NCBI GenBank assembly: GCA_003342815.1 | Contig: PTEX01000236.1 | Span: forward strand, 789,953 to 853,952 | Origin: Eudromia elegans | Lineage: Eukaryota; Chordata; Aves; Tinamiformes; Tinamidae | Direction: 5' to 3' | DNA: 64,000 nucleotides | Part shown: piece by piece, positions 14,501 through 25,299 of the stretch | How the letters are laid out: every line of letters starts with the position of its first letter | Position numbering within the stretch: position 1 is the first letter of the stretch | Made by a program: the position numbers and the translations under genes | The notes under the pieces: model-generated | Told to the model about the DNA's origin: nothing | Databases searched by the model: none | The model's input: the letters and a program-made list of their open reading frames with translations, nothing else

Positions 14501-16330
14501 ATATTACTAATGGGCAACTGGAAGAACAGCAGAGAGAAAACTATGAAATATCCAATATCTCAGATAGAAAAGCAAATATCAGGTTATAGACAACAGAGCA
14601 CGAAGCACGATCCCAATCTACAGGAGGTTTCCTTTCAAGGCTGTGTGTGTACTTGTGGATATCCAGTAAGAGCCCAAACATTAATTACCAAAGGAAAAAG
14701 ATAAGAGTTCAATTCATTTAATTCTTTTGTTCCAGGCATTACATGGCTGTGGGTCTGAAATTTTAGGAGAGGCCCACAGTGAAGATAACCATAGGGTCTG
14801 GTGAACGGGCTAACCTGGGAGTTAAAAAAAATAAAAGGGAGGGGAAGTGTACTTCCCCCACATATGGTTCTAACAGATGTGGTTTTAAATTACCTTTGGG
14901 ACATAATAATGTTTTTTGAATGGACTGAATGTTAAATAGTTGGCTCCTCCTATGTGACAGACATGGGAGTTTGGTGGCTTAAGCAGAAAGCTCTCCATTT
15001 GTGTCTTTGGCTGGCACATGCTTCATTGTCAGCCCACGCTGGTCACTGTGATTTAATACCTTGGCCTGATGTCCCTCTCACCAGCGAGAAAAAGGATAAA
15101 ATGGGATTAAAGAAAGGAAATAAAAGGAAAAAAAAAGAACAAAAACATGCAACTCCCCCACCCCCCAGCAGAAAATGCTGGGCTGCCCACATTGTTTCTT
15201 ACTCCTGCAGCTCCTGCAATGGGAACTCACTGGAGAGGGCAGCTGAGGAAGAAAAATGTTAAATAATTCAAAGCCACTACCATCAAGTCTGATGGAAGTA
15301 TAAAAATAGTTGCAGAACACAGCTCCCCATGTTTTCATTAGAGGAACTTTGACTTACTTGGAAACATTAAAAAATAAGAAAAATAAAAATAGAATAGCCC
15401 ACCATCCTTCTGTTCTGGTACACTCAATTAGTCAAACATTCAAAGCGACATCAATTTCCAAGCCAGCCTTCAATTCTCATGGCCATTGCACGTTTCGGCA
15501 CTGAGGAAACCAGCACAGCTCCACAGCAGGAGTTAAAAAGTCTGATCCAGAGCCCATTAAAACCAACGGGAGGCTTTGAATTAACAGTAATGATCCTGAG
15601 ATCTGGTCTGGGTTTAACTTAAAATGCTCCACGGTTCTTATTATCCTCCGTCCCAAATCTTGGGCTGGGCATGTCCACTTCCCAATGTTGAGCCTGCAAA
15701 AGCCGGGCACATTTCAGCAAAGGCCTTCATGAAATATTCAAGGCAACACGATGCAAGGCGAGCTACCGTACCGCCTGTGTGATGACTGCAACGTTAACTC
15801 AAGGCATTTTCATCTGAACAGAGGGGAGATAAACAAGCCTGAGTATCGACAGATGAAGGACATGTGCCTGCACATACACACAAACATATTTGATCCGAAG
15901 CTTTTCCTGGGCTTGGGTGTTGGGAAGGGAAATAGTAACTGACAAAGAAGTATCCTGATGTTTTTTACTATTATTTTTTGTTTGTATCATGCATGACAGA
16001 GATGGTACATAACTGTTAGATGCTGATGCTCTGAAGAGGGGAGAATAACAAGTAAAAAATTATATATAGCAATCGTCAGTATAATCTAAACAGCTGTAGG
16101 ACCAAAAGAGCTCACATAGGATACAGATCCCTCCATTCCTTTTATTCTCCAGTCCCTCTCTCAAAAGATCCACTCATGCCAGCTTCCAGCAGTCCTCTCT
16201 TCTCTATTTCTTCCCTATTCTCATCTTCTGAAACAGACCCTTGCTGCCTTGTTATCTCAGAAGGAGGCATTAAAAAAGCCAAAAGAAATAAATACCTAAA
16301 ATTCCGCAAAACATTAATTATGCAGAAGAT
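11590..16330. other. Non-coding DNA, no gene recognised
   Basis: No recognised exon, RNA gene or clear mobile element. Simple tracts: 17 T at 12,931-12,947 and about 14 A at 13,229-13,242. A motif at about 15,540-15,585 (TGATCCAGAGCCCATT followed by an ACGGGAGGC block) resembles a widespread ancient amniote repeat, but is too short to classify. Confidence 0.55.
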
Positions 16331-16375
16331 AGAGGATCATGCAAAACGAAGAGATGCAGGTGTACAATAACGTTG

Positions 16376-16410
16376 CTCCCCGGAGCCCGCGACCGGCGGC
16401 GTTTGGCACA
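16376..16410. other. Isolated CpG cluster in AT-rich DNA
   Basis: Several CpG dinucleotides occur within about 30 bases (CCCGCGACCGGCGGCGTTTG) although the flanks are AT-rich and CpG-poor. On the minus strand it lies in a 147-codon open frame (16,337-16,780), and on the plus strand in a 65-codon one; neither translation resembles a known protein. It could be a conserved regulatory site, a small exon or chance. Confidence 0.35.
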
Positions 16411-17965
16411 GAGATCCATGAGCAGAAGACATTTCAAGGCACATGTGGGCTATGCGGGGATGACAGTAGCTTCCACATGAGTCCTTTGTGTCTCCCTCCA
16501 GTCCCAAGTTATGTTGGTGAAGAGCACTGGCAATGATGCACTGAAAAACCCAGGCCCTAAAACAAACATTATATGGGCAGATGCAAGCGCTGGCAACAAC
16601 CAGGGCTTTAAGTGGCAGAGAGACATCTCTGCTCATACTTTCCTGCAAGATAAAAGCATAAGGAGACGAGTACCCTGAACTTCCAAACTCTGGGCATCTT
16701 TGCCAGGCCATCAGCAGAATAGAAGGGGTCCTGAGACAGTTAGGAGTCAATTTTGGGGCATGGAGGGGAAGGGAAAGCAATCAGGCTGTGAGAGGATGAG
16801 CTGAGTCCTGCTAATTAAGCAATTTTGGGTTCAAGTCTGGAGTGTTCAAGTGTGGATGAGGCAAGGCTGGGAAGCAAGGAGCCTAATACACTCTTTGGGG
16901 GAAGAGCAGATGCTCCGTAGAAAGAAGCTGAAGAACAAAACGAGACAACTCCAATGCTGTCGATCAGAAGTGCTCCACAAACAGGTGTCACGGGCCAGAC
17001 AGGCTGTTTGCTTTTACTCAAGATTGAATTTATTTTGTCAGCTATGTTGTTGCTCAGATTATGCACAGGACAAGAATAAAAAATCAAAACGAAAGCCTTC
17101 CCCATTGCTGGGCTTTCTGATCCTCCCCTGAAGCCTGCAGTCATTGCACAAAACCTACTCACACAGCACTGAGTAACTAGCTGGGTGATAAAAACATCAG
17201 ATGAGATTCAGTGTCAATAAAAGCAAAGTAATGCATAAAAAGGAGAAACAGTTCCAACTATAAATACACTATGTAGGCTCTAAATTAACTGTTCCCACAC
17301 AGGAAGGAGAAGGGAATCACCATGGTATGTCCTCTGCAATCGCTAGCTTGCTGCTTATGCCAATCAAAAATGTGAGGAGAAAGTTGGGATTTATTAGAAA
17401 AAATTTATACAGTGAAAAACCAAAAATATATATAATTTTGCCACTGCTTAAACCAATGCTGCATTCCAATCTCAGTGTCACATGCATTTTTAGTCAGCCA
17501 AAATCTCCAAAATAATTAGAATAGTAGAGATTGCAGTATATGGTAGTAGAATACAAAGACAGATTAAAGGCAACAAAGATTATCAGGAATATGGCAAGAC
17601 TTTTGCTAAAGGAGAGCCTAAAAGACTAAGAATTTTGATGAATATTGATGGAGCAGAGCTCTGTCAAAACATGTAGCAAGAGATGGAGCTAGTTGTGTGC
17701 TGGGTTAGTGATTTAAATTCAAAGATTGGATATGACCTGAGGAGGAGGCTGGAAGGACAGAAAATGGGGAAGAAGGAAAACAGATGGAGAGGAGAAATGG
17801 GAGCTCATCACCCAACTCCTCCTATGGCCATGGGTCCCAAGGAGAGCTCTGATATGGAACCATCGCCTTGGCAGTTGCCAATATTAACAATAAAAGGAAA
17901 AAAAAAAAGTTGATTGCACAAAATTTATTCAGTAACCTATGTTTCCAGCCTGGGGAGGACATTGC
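16411..17965. other. Non-coding DNA, no gene recognised
   Basis: Mixed-composition sequence with short unrecognised open frames on both strands (for example 16,815-17,162 minus). No repeat family or RNA gene is recognisable. The segment ends at the pentanucleotide array at 17,970. Confidence 0.55.
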
Positions 17966-17969
17966 TGTT

Positions 17970-18055
17970 TATTTTATTTTATTTTATTTTATTTTATTTT
18001 ATTTTATTTTATTTTATTTTATTTTATTTTATTTTATTTTATTTTATTTTATTTT
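17970..18055. repeat. (ATTTT)n pentanucleotide microsatellite, about 17 perfect units
   Basis: Seventeen uninterrupted ATTTT units (AAAAT on the other strand). Both strands' open frames through it encode only low-complexity residues and are not coding. The flanks share nothing with the second ATTTT array at 28,226, so the two probably arose independently or have lost any shared origin. Confidence 0.97.
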
Positions 18056-18059
18056 TGGA

Positions 18060-20560
18060 TGGAGAGACTATGATTTCCAAACAAAGGCTGGAATCCAATC
18101 AATCTCTAGAAAAGAATGTTGTCCTATTAAATCAGTCCTCTTCTGTCAGAAGAAGCATGAACCCAAAGGTGAGGTACGTGGGAATTTCTGGGATTGCTCT
18201 GTCAATGCAGCCTCTCTTGGGATTTCTTTGCTTTTAATCCTATTCTACAAATCCTGCGATATTGTAGCCCTTTGATGCGGCTTTGTGGGATTCTCATTAG
18301 TGGCATTCACTTTTTCCTTCCCGGGAAGCCTGGGATTTTGTTGTCTGTTAACATATGCTGAAATGCATGTGCCAGTTTTATAATAAAAATTTCCAAAATA
18401 CAAAAATATCTGTCAAGAGCACAAAATCAGTGTGCAACCAAACCTCAAGTTTTTATTTGTAAAAGGCAAAGTTAGTTGTGTTGTTGACTATGGGAAGAGC
18501 AAGACAGCTTTAATTATAAAACACCATTTGCAGTTCTTCACAACTATACTAAGCAAATTGTTTGGGCTGAAAATTTCCATGCCAGCTGTCTGCCTGAGGC
18601 TGAAGTTTTTTGGGAAATTTCAGTCAAAACAGTTCAGCAGTTTCTGAGAACAAGGCAAGGGAAAAATATGTTGTTTGACTCATGTTAAAAAAAATGACAA
18701 TTATCTGCTCTCGAAACTCTTTTTTTCTGGGATCTCCAGGATTTGAAGTTTGCCTGGAAGAGGACTAGAGTTCTTTTCAAGAATATTATGTGATCCTACG
18801 TGAGTGACCAAGTAGAGACCTTGTTGATAAAGCCCTGGTGCTACACCCTAGTTTTTACAAGTCCGCTTAAAATAAAACAAGTTGAAGAAAGTTTAGACCA
18901 GATAAGGACAGATAAGGACCAGATATGACCACAAATAAGGATGGAATAAGTAAGGATAGAGCACGGTAGAGGGATATGTTTCACACCGAGGATGGCCAAC
19001 GCCGTCAAGAGACTGCGGGCAACGCCGGGCAAGTCACTTCAACCCAACCTTTCCCAACAGGAGCGCCGAAGCCAAGGATGTCGCAACACCGGGGTGCTCA
19101 TCTCCACAGCCCAGAGTTTCCAACGCCCACAGTGGCAATTAGAGGCCCTGTGAACTTTGCTTTGCTTCAATCTCACCAGCAAGCCCCAACGGTGGCTTGG
19201 ATGAGCTCTGGAGGTTGCTCTCCCCTTTCTAACGTCAAAATCTTTACCATGCGCCAAAAAGCTGATGACACCTTAAAACTCAGTGAGCTCACAACAGCTC
19301 AAAAGGAAATGGGCAGAATCCTGAAAAATATCCCTTACTGAGTTTAGGAGTTGAGCTCACTTTTAAGATTGGGACATTTAGGAAATCACTGGAAGAAATG
19401 GCTTATCATGTGTGGACTCTGGGCTGTTCCTGCTCTGGGACTGCATCCGGGTTTATTTTTCCATCCCCACAGTGTTCTGTAGAAGGCCTGGTTTTAGTCA
19501 TAGACTTCACAGACCTCGAGCATAGCTCAAGAACAAAAGTTTCAAGCAGGCTTAAGATATTTAATGCACTGGACCCTTTATTGCCTATCTAACACAAGGT
19601 TGAGCTAAAACTGAGATTTAACCATGCATTTTCCTAACTTTCTGCACTGGCAAACAGCAGAGTTTCTGCACGGAGTTTCACAAGAAAGCAGAGGTCACCC
19701 AGACCCTAAATTAGTGGTCACAGAAACGTCTCCTGCATCCCCGCTCGCTGCTAGCACATCTGTCCCCCCAACTCCTGCATTAGTGCTACAGTGAGGCAGG
19801 ATTCAGACCTGGAGCTTGCCCAGATTGTAGGAAACACTGCTTGGCTCGAACCTGAGGAGATATCAGTGAGATCTAATTGAATTATCCCCATTTAAATGGA
19901 CTGATAAGTGCGATTCAGCAAGCCAATACACCTAAATCAACCCCCAGCAGCAGCTTGCTCCTTTATGTTTTTTTAACTTATCTCTTTTAAAGAAAAAGAG
20001 AAAGGCAAGCATGTGTCAGATCCTAGAAAGCCAGTTTTACCTTGAAATAGGAAACACAACCCGCTGGACCTATCCTGCCTCGTATCACCTTTTCCTGCCT
20101 GCTAGAACACTAGGAGAACAAGGATTTCAGCAGCTTTCCCTACATTGGGAAAAGCATCACCTCTGCTGATATGCAACAGGGCAACACTCATACCCCAAGT
20201 TTGAATCCCCCTCCGGAGCAAACAGCCCCATGCACTGCCGTAAAGACCGAAGGTTCTACCCAAGCAACGCTGAAACTTCCCAAGGAATTTAAACTTCCTC
20301 CACAAAATGCCTGGCACTCCACGTAGCCCATCAGACGCACCCTCCTATTCGCCCCTGGGCTCTACTTCTACCTCTAAAGAAAGATTCAGGAGGATATGGC
20401 AAAGGAAAATGCTTCTGTAGGAATTCTCTGATGGGCACAGGGAAAGGCAAACGCATGGGGGTTTTTTTTGCTGAAAAAACACCCAAGTGCTGGAGCCCCC
20501 CTGCAGCTTCACCCCTCCAGCTGGGGCGACCAGTTAAAGACAAAATTGTGTTGCGATTCA
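18060..20560. other. Non-coding DNA, no gene recognised; CpG content rises to the right
   Basis: From about 18,990 the sequence gains CpG-containing patches (18,990-19,110 and 20,200-20,560) in an otherwise ordinary background. A 121-codon frame (18,976-19,341, plus) overlaps the first patch but resembles no known protein. Short direct repeats of AGATAAGGAC occur at about 18,898-18,925. Confidence 0.5.
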
Positions 20561-20579
20561 TTGTATATTTAACCAAGAG

Positions 20580-22200
20580 CCAACAGGAAACGTAAGCCTG
20601 TGTATTTCAACATGTTTCACAGCAATATTTTCCGTGATCCATGTCGGTCAGGGATCCACGAGCACCCGTTTTGCTGGCAAGGGGCTCGTGCTGCTCTGTC
20701 AAACCGCCCAGCAAGGCTCGTCCAAAGCAGAAGCTGAATATTTCAGCTCTCAGCTCCAATCAGCTGGGTTGATAGACCTCCTAACGGGGCAGGTAACAGG
20801 CAGTTTTGAAATGCCAGCTGACACTGACTTAAGGAGTTTCACTCCTCGGAATCAAACCTGCGAAGGAGAGTTTCGAGCTGCTTTGCTTTTTGATATTACG
20901 ATTACGCATTTAAAAAAAAAAAAAGCAAGCAGAGAAGAGTTTGATTTAAAAAGAAAGAAAACAGAGTCTCGGTGTCTACAGAGATAAGATAAAAAGAGCA
21001 AAGTGGTATTAAAGAAAATATCAAAGGAGCAAATTGGTGTTTTTTCACGTTTCCTCCCTCCTTGTTCCAGTAATATTTTTTAAAATCACCTCGGTTTGAA
21101 GGCCTAATAAGAAATCACGTACGCCATGCAGCATTCATCTTGCCAAATCCCTCTCACTTTGCTATTACTGCAATATTTGTAACTTTTGATCTGGAAACAT
21201 CAAGTTACATAAGATCGTAGCCGGGCTTCTTGCAAGGATATGATGCTGTCAGAAAAGGAGCCAGCGAAGCGGGAACTCTAGCAGAGCTGGAAATGACTTT
21301 CCCAGGGAAAGGATCATCCGCAGGAGCATCCCAGATGCTCCAAAGTGAAAGCGCTTGGGGTTCAAGTCTCCTGAGCCGGCAAACAGTGAGCGACGGGGTT
21401 AAAATAATCCGGAATGCAGAAATTCCTCATTGGAATATTGGAGATGTTGTTCTGCTCCCCGGGGAGCTAAGCAAAGGGAAGGAGAGCCTCAACAGCCTTT
21501 GCAAAATGAAAGGGAACAGCATCTTCCTGGGTCAGTGCACTATCAGCTCACCAAAACAAAAGGGAAAATGTCTGATTTAAACTATTGGTGTAAAATAATA
21601 ATTTTTCACATTAAAAAAAAAGAATTTTTTTTGTTCTTTTTTTTTAAGCCTTTTCTCTGCAAAGCTCTCTGCTCCCCCAGACCCACAAGAACTGGGTAGA
21701 TGGCCCCTCTTTTCCATCCCTGTAGTAAGACTGTCAGTCTGAGGAGGGTTTTTTGCCTTTCCATTCCCAATCCAACCCAGGGTAGCAATTTGCTTCTCTC
21801 CCCTCGGTGGTTTTCCCCCTTCTTTGCAGCCTTTCAGACCAATTACAAAAGGGAACCTACAAAGTTCACTTGTGCACCTCCTGCTTCCTTCCTTCCTTCT
21901 CCTTCCCCTGCCAAAGAGCAGCCCAAGATCCTCTTTGTGGGTGAGAGACCCTCCCTCACCTCCAAGCCACAAGTTCTATGTCCCAGGTCATGCTAAAACT
22001 AAGTAAATAAATGGAAAATAAATAAGCAGAATGAGACCAACTGGAGCTCCCCCTCAAAATCTGATGCACTCCTGTGAGTGCATAGGGATAGGAGGGAGGA
22101 TGAGGCACATCTTGTGCCTGCAGCAGCATAACCCGTGCTCGTGCTGTGTTTGTAGCTCCCCCGTCCTGGGAAGGGGTTTTTAGAGGGGGGAAAAAGAGGG
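20580..22200. other. CpG-island shore, no gene recognised
   Basis: Intermediate GC with scattered CpG (for example TGAGCCGGCAAAC near 21,374 and GAGCGACGGGG near 21,388) and long low-repeat stretches such as 21,100-21,230, which look like conserved non-coding DNA. Open frames of 116-131 codons exist but overlap each other on both strands and show no family motifs. T/A homopolymers occur at 21,612-21,650. Confidence 0.45.
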
Positions 22201-22630
22201 AAAAGCTGAAGCAGGTTGGGTGTTTGCCCTCCCTTCCCCCCTGCAACGGCTCTTCCCGGGAAAACCCTGCACAGAGCAGCAGAGCCAGCTCGGAGGGAGG
22301 GGATGCAGGAGCACAGGACACTGGCAGCACCTTGCACATCCCTCTGCCCTTCCCCAGGGGCGCACAGAACGGGTCCCAGCTCAGCCACCGCTTTGCCCAG
22401 GGGAGCGAAGGGTCTGTGAGAGCAAGTGGCTCCCCGGAGCAACCAGGGCTGGCGGAGGATTTTTCCAGCAGGAGGGAACGGAGGCGCCGGTGACGGCCCC
22501 CATGCTGCACGTTCCTGGCCCCGGTTAATGCAGGTGCCAGCACAGTCCAGCTGCAGGGGAAAATCAGTGCAATGGGGAGAGCGATGCATCCTGCTGCCCT
22601 CACCAGCACCTGCCACGCGCACTAAGATGC

Positions 22631-22690
22631 ATATACACTTACACACACACACACATGCATATACACGCATACAGATATAGAGATAAATGG
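22631..22690. repeat. CA/CATA microsatellite
   Basis: Imperfect (CA)n with CATACA and ATAGAG variants inside the CpG-rich domain. Similar short CA-rich patches recur at 23,215-23,250 and 24,760-24,795. Confidence 0.85.
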
Positions 22691-23184
22691 ATTTATAGAC
22701 ATACGCACTGGCTGTTTTTTCCACCCAAGCCCATAAAAGTGTTACGGGCTGAGCCGCCAAGGGGGAGGCGCCTGGCTCCGCAAAGGCCAATGAAATAAAT
22801 TAAATACAAATCACGGGCTCAGACCGTGCTGGGGAGGCAGGTTTGGCTCCCCGGGGCCGGGGTGCAAGCAGGCAGCCAGTGCAGCGCAAAGGGGCTATTG
22901 CACATATGGCGCCTATGTGGGCACTCTGCATAGGAGAGGGGGCAGCAAGGTGCATGGGGGGCAGCGAGGCACAAGGGTGCTGGGCTGGGGGGCCTCGTAG
23001 GGCGCCCAGCATCGCCAGCATTGCCCTGGCCCCAAGCAGAGAGCACCGTGAGCACACAGGACCAGCCACCCCACAGCAGAAGTTTTGCCTGCAAAGGGAC
23101 TCGGGCAACTTCCAACTTCAGAGCCTGGTTCTCCCTTGCTCGCTTGGAGCCCCTGAACTTTTCTAAGCAAAAAAAATAGATATT

Positions 23185-23252
23185 TGGCCTTGGATGCATA
23201 TATGTAGATATGCACATATATACACACACATATACACACATACGTATGCTAT
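23185..23252. repeat. CA/TATA-rich imperfect microsatellite
   Basis: Mixed TATA, CACA and ATACAC units between two GC-rich blocks of the CpG domain. Not coding. Confidence 0.8.
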
Positions 23253-24007
23253 GAATGCCATACTTCAGTGCAAAAAGTTAAGAAAGCTTATCCACATAGT
23301 GGGAGGTAAACAGATAGTATTTTTCTTTCAGATTGGTTTAAGGTTTGGGTGTTTGCTTTTCTTCCTTTTATTTTTGATTAGAAAAGGAATGTAAAGAATT
23401 GAACTTTTCTGGGGGAGCCATGAGTAAATGGGTTCAAGCCACAGAAAGGTCTTGTCTATCACATCAAGAAGTATTTAGTCGGGTCTCTTTTGGCTGTATG
23501 GAAAGAATACTTCAAAGGTTGCGGATCTCAGAACACAAGAACGACAGCTGCATAACTATGCATTTTCTGAGCTTTTTTTCCCCCTCAAATCATGTGCTTG
23601 CACGGTTGTAACCACTGCGACTCTCACATGGGCATGCTAAGAAACACATAGTGCCTCACACAGCACTTAAAGGCACTTAAAGTTTTTTTTTTTTCTTTTT
23701 TTTTTTAATGGCATACCTTAGCTAATACTTATTTCAAAGTAAAATATCCCAAACAAAAAAAAAAACCTGTTTTAATCAAAAGCAAAAAAAGAAAAATAAA
23801 AGCTCAATGTCCCTTAGCAGCCTGTTTATTTTTTTAATGTTCCGCAATCTGATTTTGTTTTCCAAAATGCAAACTGCTAGAATATATGCAGAAGCCTTAG
23901 AATACATGCTATGCAGGAGCCTGAACCACTGCATTTGTGCCAGACCCTCTCATGTCTTTCCCCAAACACCACATGGGTTGTTTTCCCCCCTTCTTTTTAT
24001 TTTTTGG

Positions 24008-24019
24008 CCCCCCCCCCCC
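24008..24019. repeat. Poly(C) run of 12
   Basis: Twelve consecutive C following a T-rich tract and just before the CCAATATTGG palindrome. A common site of assembly error. Confidence 0.9.
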
Positions 24020-24025
24020 AATCCT

Positions 24026-24035
24026 CCAATATTGG
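24026..24035. promoter_or_regulatory. Palindromic twin CCAAT box (CCAATATTGG)
   Basis: Two back-to-back inverted CCAAT pentamers form a 10-bp palindrome inside the CpG-rich domain. CCAAT is the binding core of NF-Y, common near vertebrate promoters. Whether it serves the minus-strand exon, 0.8-1 kb away on its intronic side, or another start is unknown. Confidence 0.35.
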
Positions 24036-24759
24036 AAGGGCACCGCTGCAAGTAGAGCTTTAAACACTGAGTGTCTAAGAGCGAGAATCGCCTCCCAAGT
24101 TGCAGTAAAACCCGTTTTTTTCCCTTCTCTATTTTTTTTTTCCTCTCTCTCTTTTTAGCTGCCCCTTGGAAAACGGGAAAATCCCCTTTCCCTCCCCCCC
24201 GCGCCTTTCCCCATCCCCAAGTCTATCACAGACCCAAATGTAAACACACACACGGAGACACACAAGCAGAGCACCCTGCAGCAGGGCAGGGGACGGGGCG
24301 TCCACGCAAAGCTCTGTGCAGCCGAGAAACCCCGCGACTTTCAGGTTATTTTGCATTTTATTAAAAAAAAAATAATAAAAATCCCCTTGGTTTTACTATT
24401 ACATAAACGGCAGGGACTGGTCGGGGAGCTGCATCCCTGCTCCGGCACCTCCAAATCCGCGCTGCTTCCTCCGCAGCGGTGCACAGGGCAGGCTCGGGGG
24501 GTGCAAAGGAGGGACCCCCCTCATCGCCCGCCCCCAAAAAATCACCCCGGAGCAAGGGCTGGCCCCCCAGCGCCTCCGGCATCAGCGCGGAGCGGAGCCG
24601 CCGCCTGGATTGCTGCAAAGTGCGCGGAGGGAGCAGCCGCGCAGCGCGGAGGGAGAGGGATGGCGAGGAAAAACGGGGGTCCAGGAGGGGTCCCCGCTGT
24701 TTGCCCGGGCGTTTGCAGTGGGAAGGGGGAAGGGGAAAGAAGAGGGAGGCGAGAGCACA

Positions 24760-24797
24760 CACGTATATACACACACACACACACGTACACAGAGGAA
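24760..24797. repeat. (CA)n microsatellite near the candidate exon
   Basis: CACACA/CGTATA units, mainly perfect CA at 24,770-24,783. It lies 30-70 bp inside the candidate intron from the minus-strand donor at 24,830. Confidence 0.85.
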
Positions 24798-24830
24798 AAA
24801 TCGCACTTTCGGAGCAAAACGCAGCCTTAC

Positions 24831-24881
24831 CATGTCTGCAGGCTTCCCCCCGCCGAAACGCCACTTCGTGGGTCCAGCCAT
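24831..24881 (-). CDS. Possible 17-codon coding start (partial, continues past splice donor)
   Basis: An open 51-base segment from ATG at 24,881 to the exon end at 24,831, exactly 17 codons, ending in phase 0 at GTAAGG. If splicing does not occur, the frame continues into low-complexity sequence from the CA repeat, which would not be a sensible protein. The residues include a run of glycines and several basic residues but no known N-terminal signature such as a signal peptide or repressor motif. Low confidence: short frames like this are common by chance, and only the coincidence with a good donor and good initiation context makes it worth listing. Confidence 0.22.
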
Positions 24882-24896
24882 CCCCAAAGTGGGCAA

Positions 24897-24920
24897 CTAC
24901 GGCCAGGCGCCGGAGCTCAT
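24897..24920 (-). other. Short upstream ORF (7 codons plus stop)
   Basis: ATG at 24,920 in the context GTGGCCATGAG (G at -3), encoding MSSGAWP then TAG at 24,897. It ends 16 bases before the ATG at 24,881 and is in a frame that overlaps neither. If the exon is real, this upstream ORF could damp translation from the next start. Confidence 0.25.
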
Positions 24921-25111
24921 GGCCACCGCACACCGCCACCACCCCCAAAAAATTGCAAATCAGAGGCAAAATAAAATAATATTGGAAGAAAAATAAAAGG
25001 ATTTTTTTAAAAAAAATGATAATTAAAAAGCCCAAAGACTGGTCCAGCTTCTTTCCTGGCAGGAATCGTCCCTGGTAGGACTGCCCAAAATAAGCAGCTG
25101 CAATCCAAAGG

Positions 25112-25122
25112 CTTTATTTAAA
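25112..25122 (-). promoter_or_regulatory. TATA-like element, minus strand
   Basis: On the minus strand the sequence AAGCTTTAAATAAAGCC gives a TTTAAATAAAG core. It lies between the GC-rich, GAGA-like block (25,128-25,320) and the candidate exon, at the right spacing for a start near 25,085-25,090. The palindromic shape (CTTTATTTAAAG) means it has no strict strand preference. Confidence 0.3.
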
Positions 25123-25299
25123 GCTTCCCCCCTCCTCCTCCTCCTCGCCTCGCTCTCTCCCTCTCGCGCTCGCGGTTACACGAGAGAGGAAGGGAGACAC
25201 ACACAGGTTACAGGGACGGCAGCGCAGCCGCCGCGCCCGCGCGCGGCACCGCGGGCTGGGCGCGCGGCGTGGGCTGCGCGCGGCCACGGGCGGAGGCGA

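Larger units (their letters stand above)
24831..25090 (-). other. Candidate first exon of an unidentified minus-strand gene
   Basis: The right edge is a predicted transcription start 20-30 bp downstream of a TATA-like TTTAAATAAAG element; the left edge is a splice donor CATG|GTAAGG, with intron bases starting at 24,830. Inside are a 7-codon upstream ORF (24,897-24,920) and a start codon at 24,881 in a strong context (G at -3, G at +4). That start runs 17 codons (begins MAGPTKWRFGGG, ends KPADM) in frame to the last exon base, so splicing would continue in phase 0. A stop codon (24,899-24,897) lies in frame just upstream, so 24,881 is the first usable start of this frame. I do not recognise the peptide and found no second exon. 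It may equally be a non-coding RNA's first exon. No transcript evidence is available from sequence alone. Confidence 0.33.

Noticed and set aside
17868-18275. Frames of 107 and 135 codons across the (ATTTT)n array
   Set aside because: Mostly translated pentanucleotide repeat (Phe/Ile/Leu/Tyr cycles).
21956-22790. Overlapping minus-strand frames of 217 and 263 codons in the GC-rich domain
   Set aside because: Two frames on one strand, and further frames on the other strand, are open over the same bases, as expected of GC-rich DNA. The translations show no known domain and run through a CA microsatellite.
24361-25035. 224-codon minus-strand frame and overlapping plus-strand frames of 166 and 207 codons
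   Set aside because: Mutually overlapping on both strands, passing through CA repeats and homopolymers. At most the short spliced segment at 24,831-24,881 is plausible.
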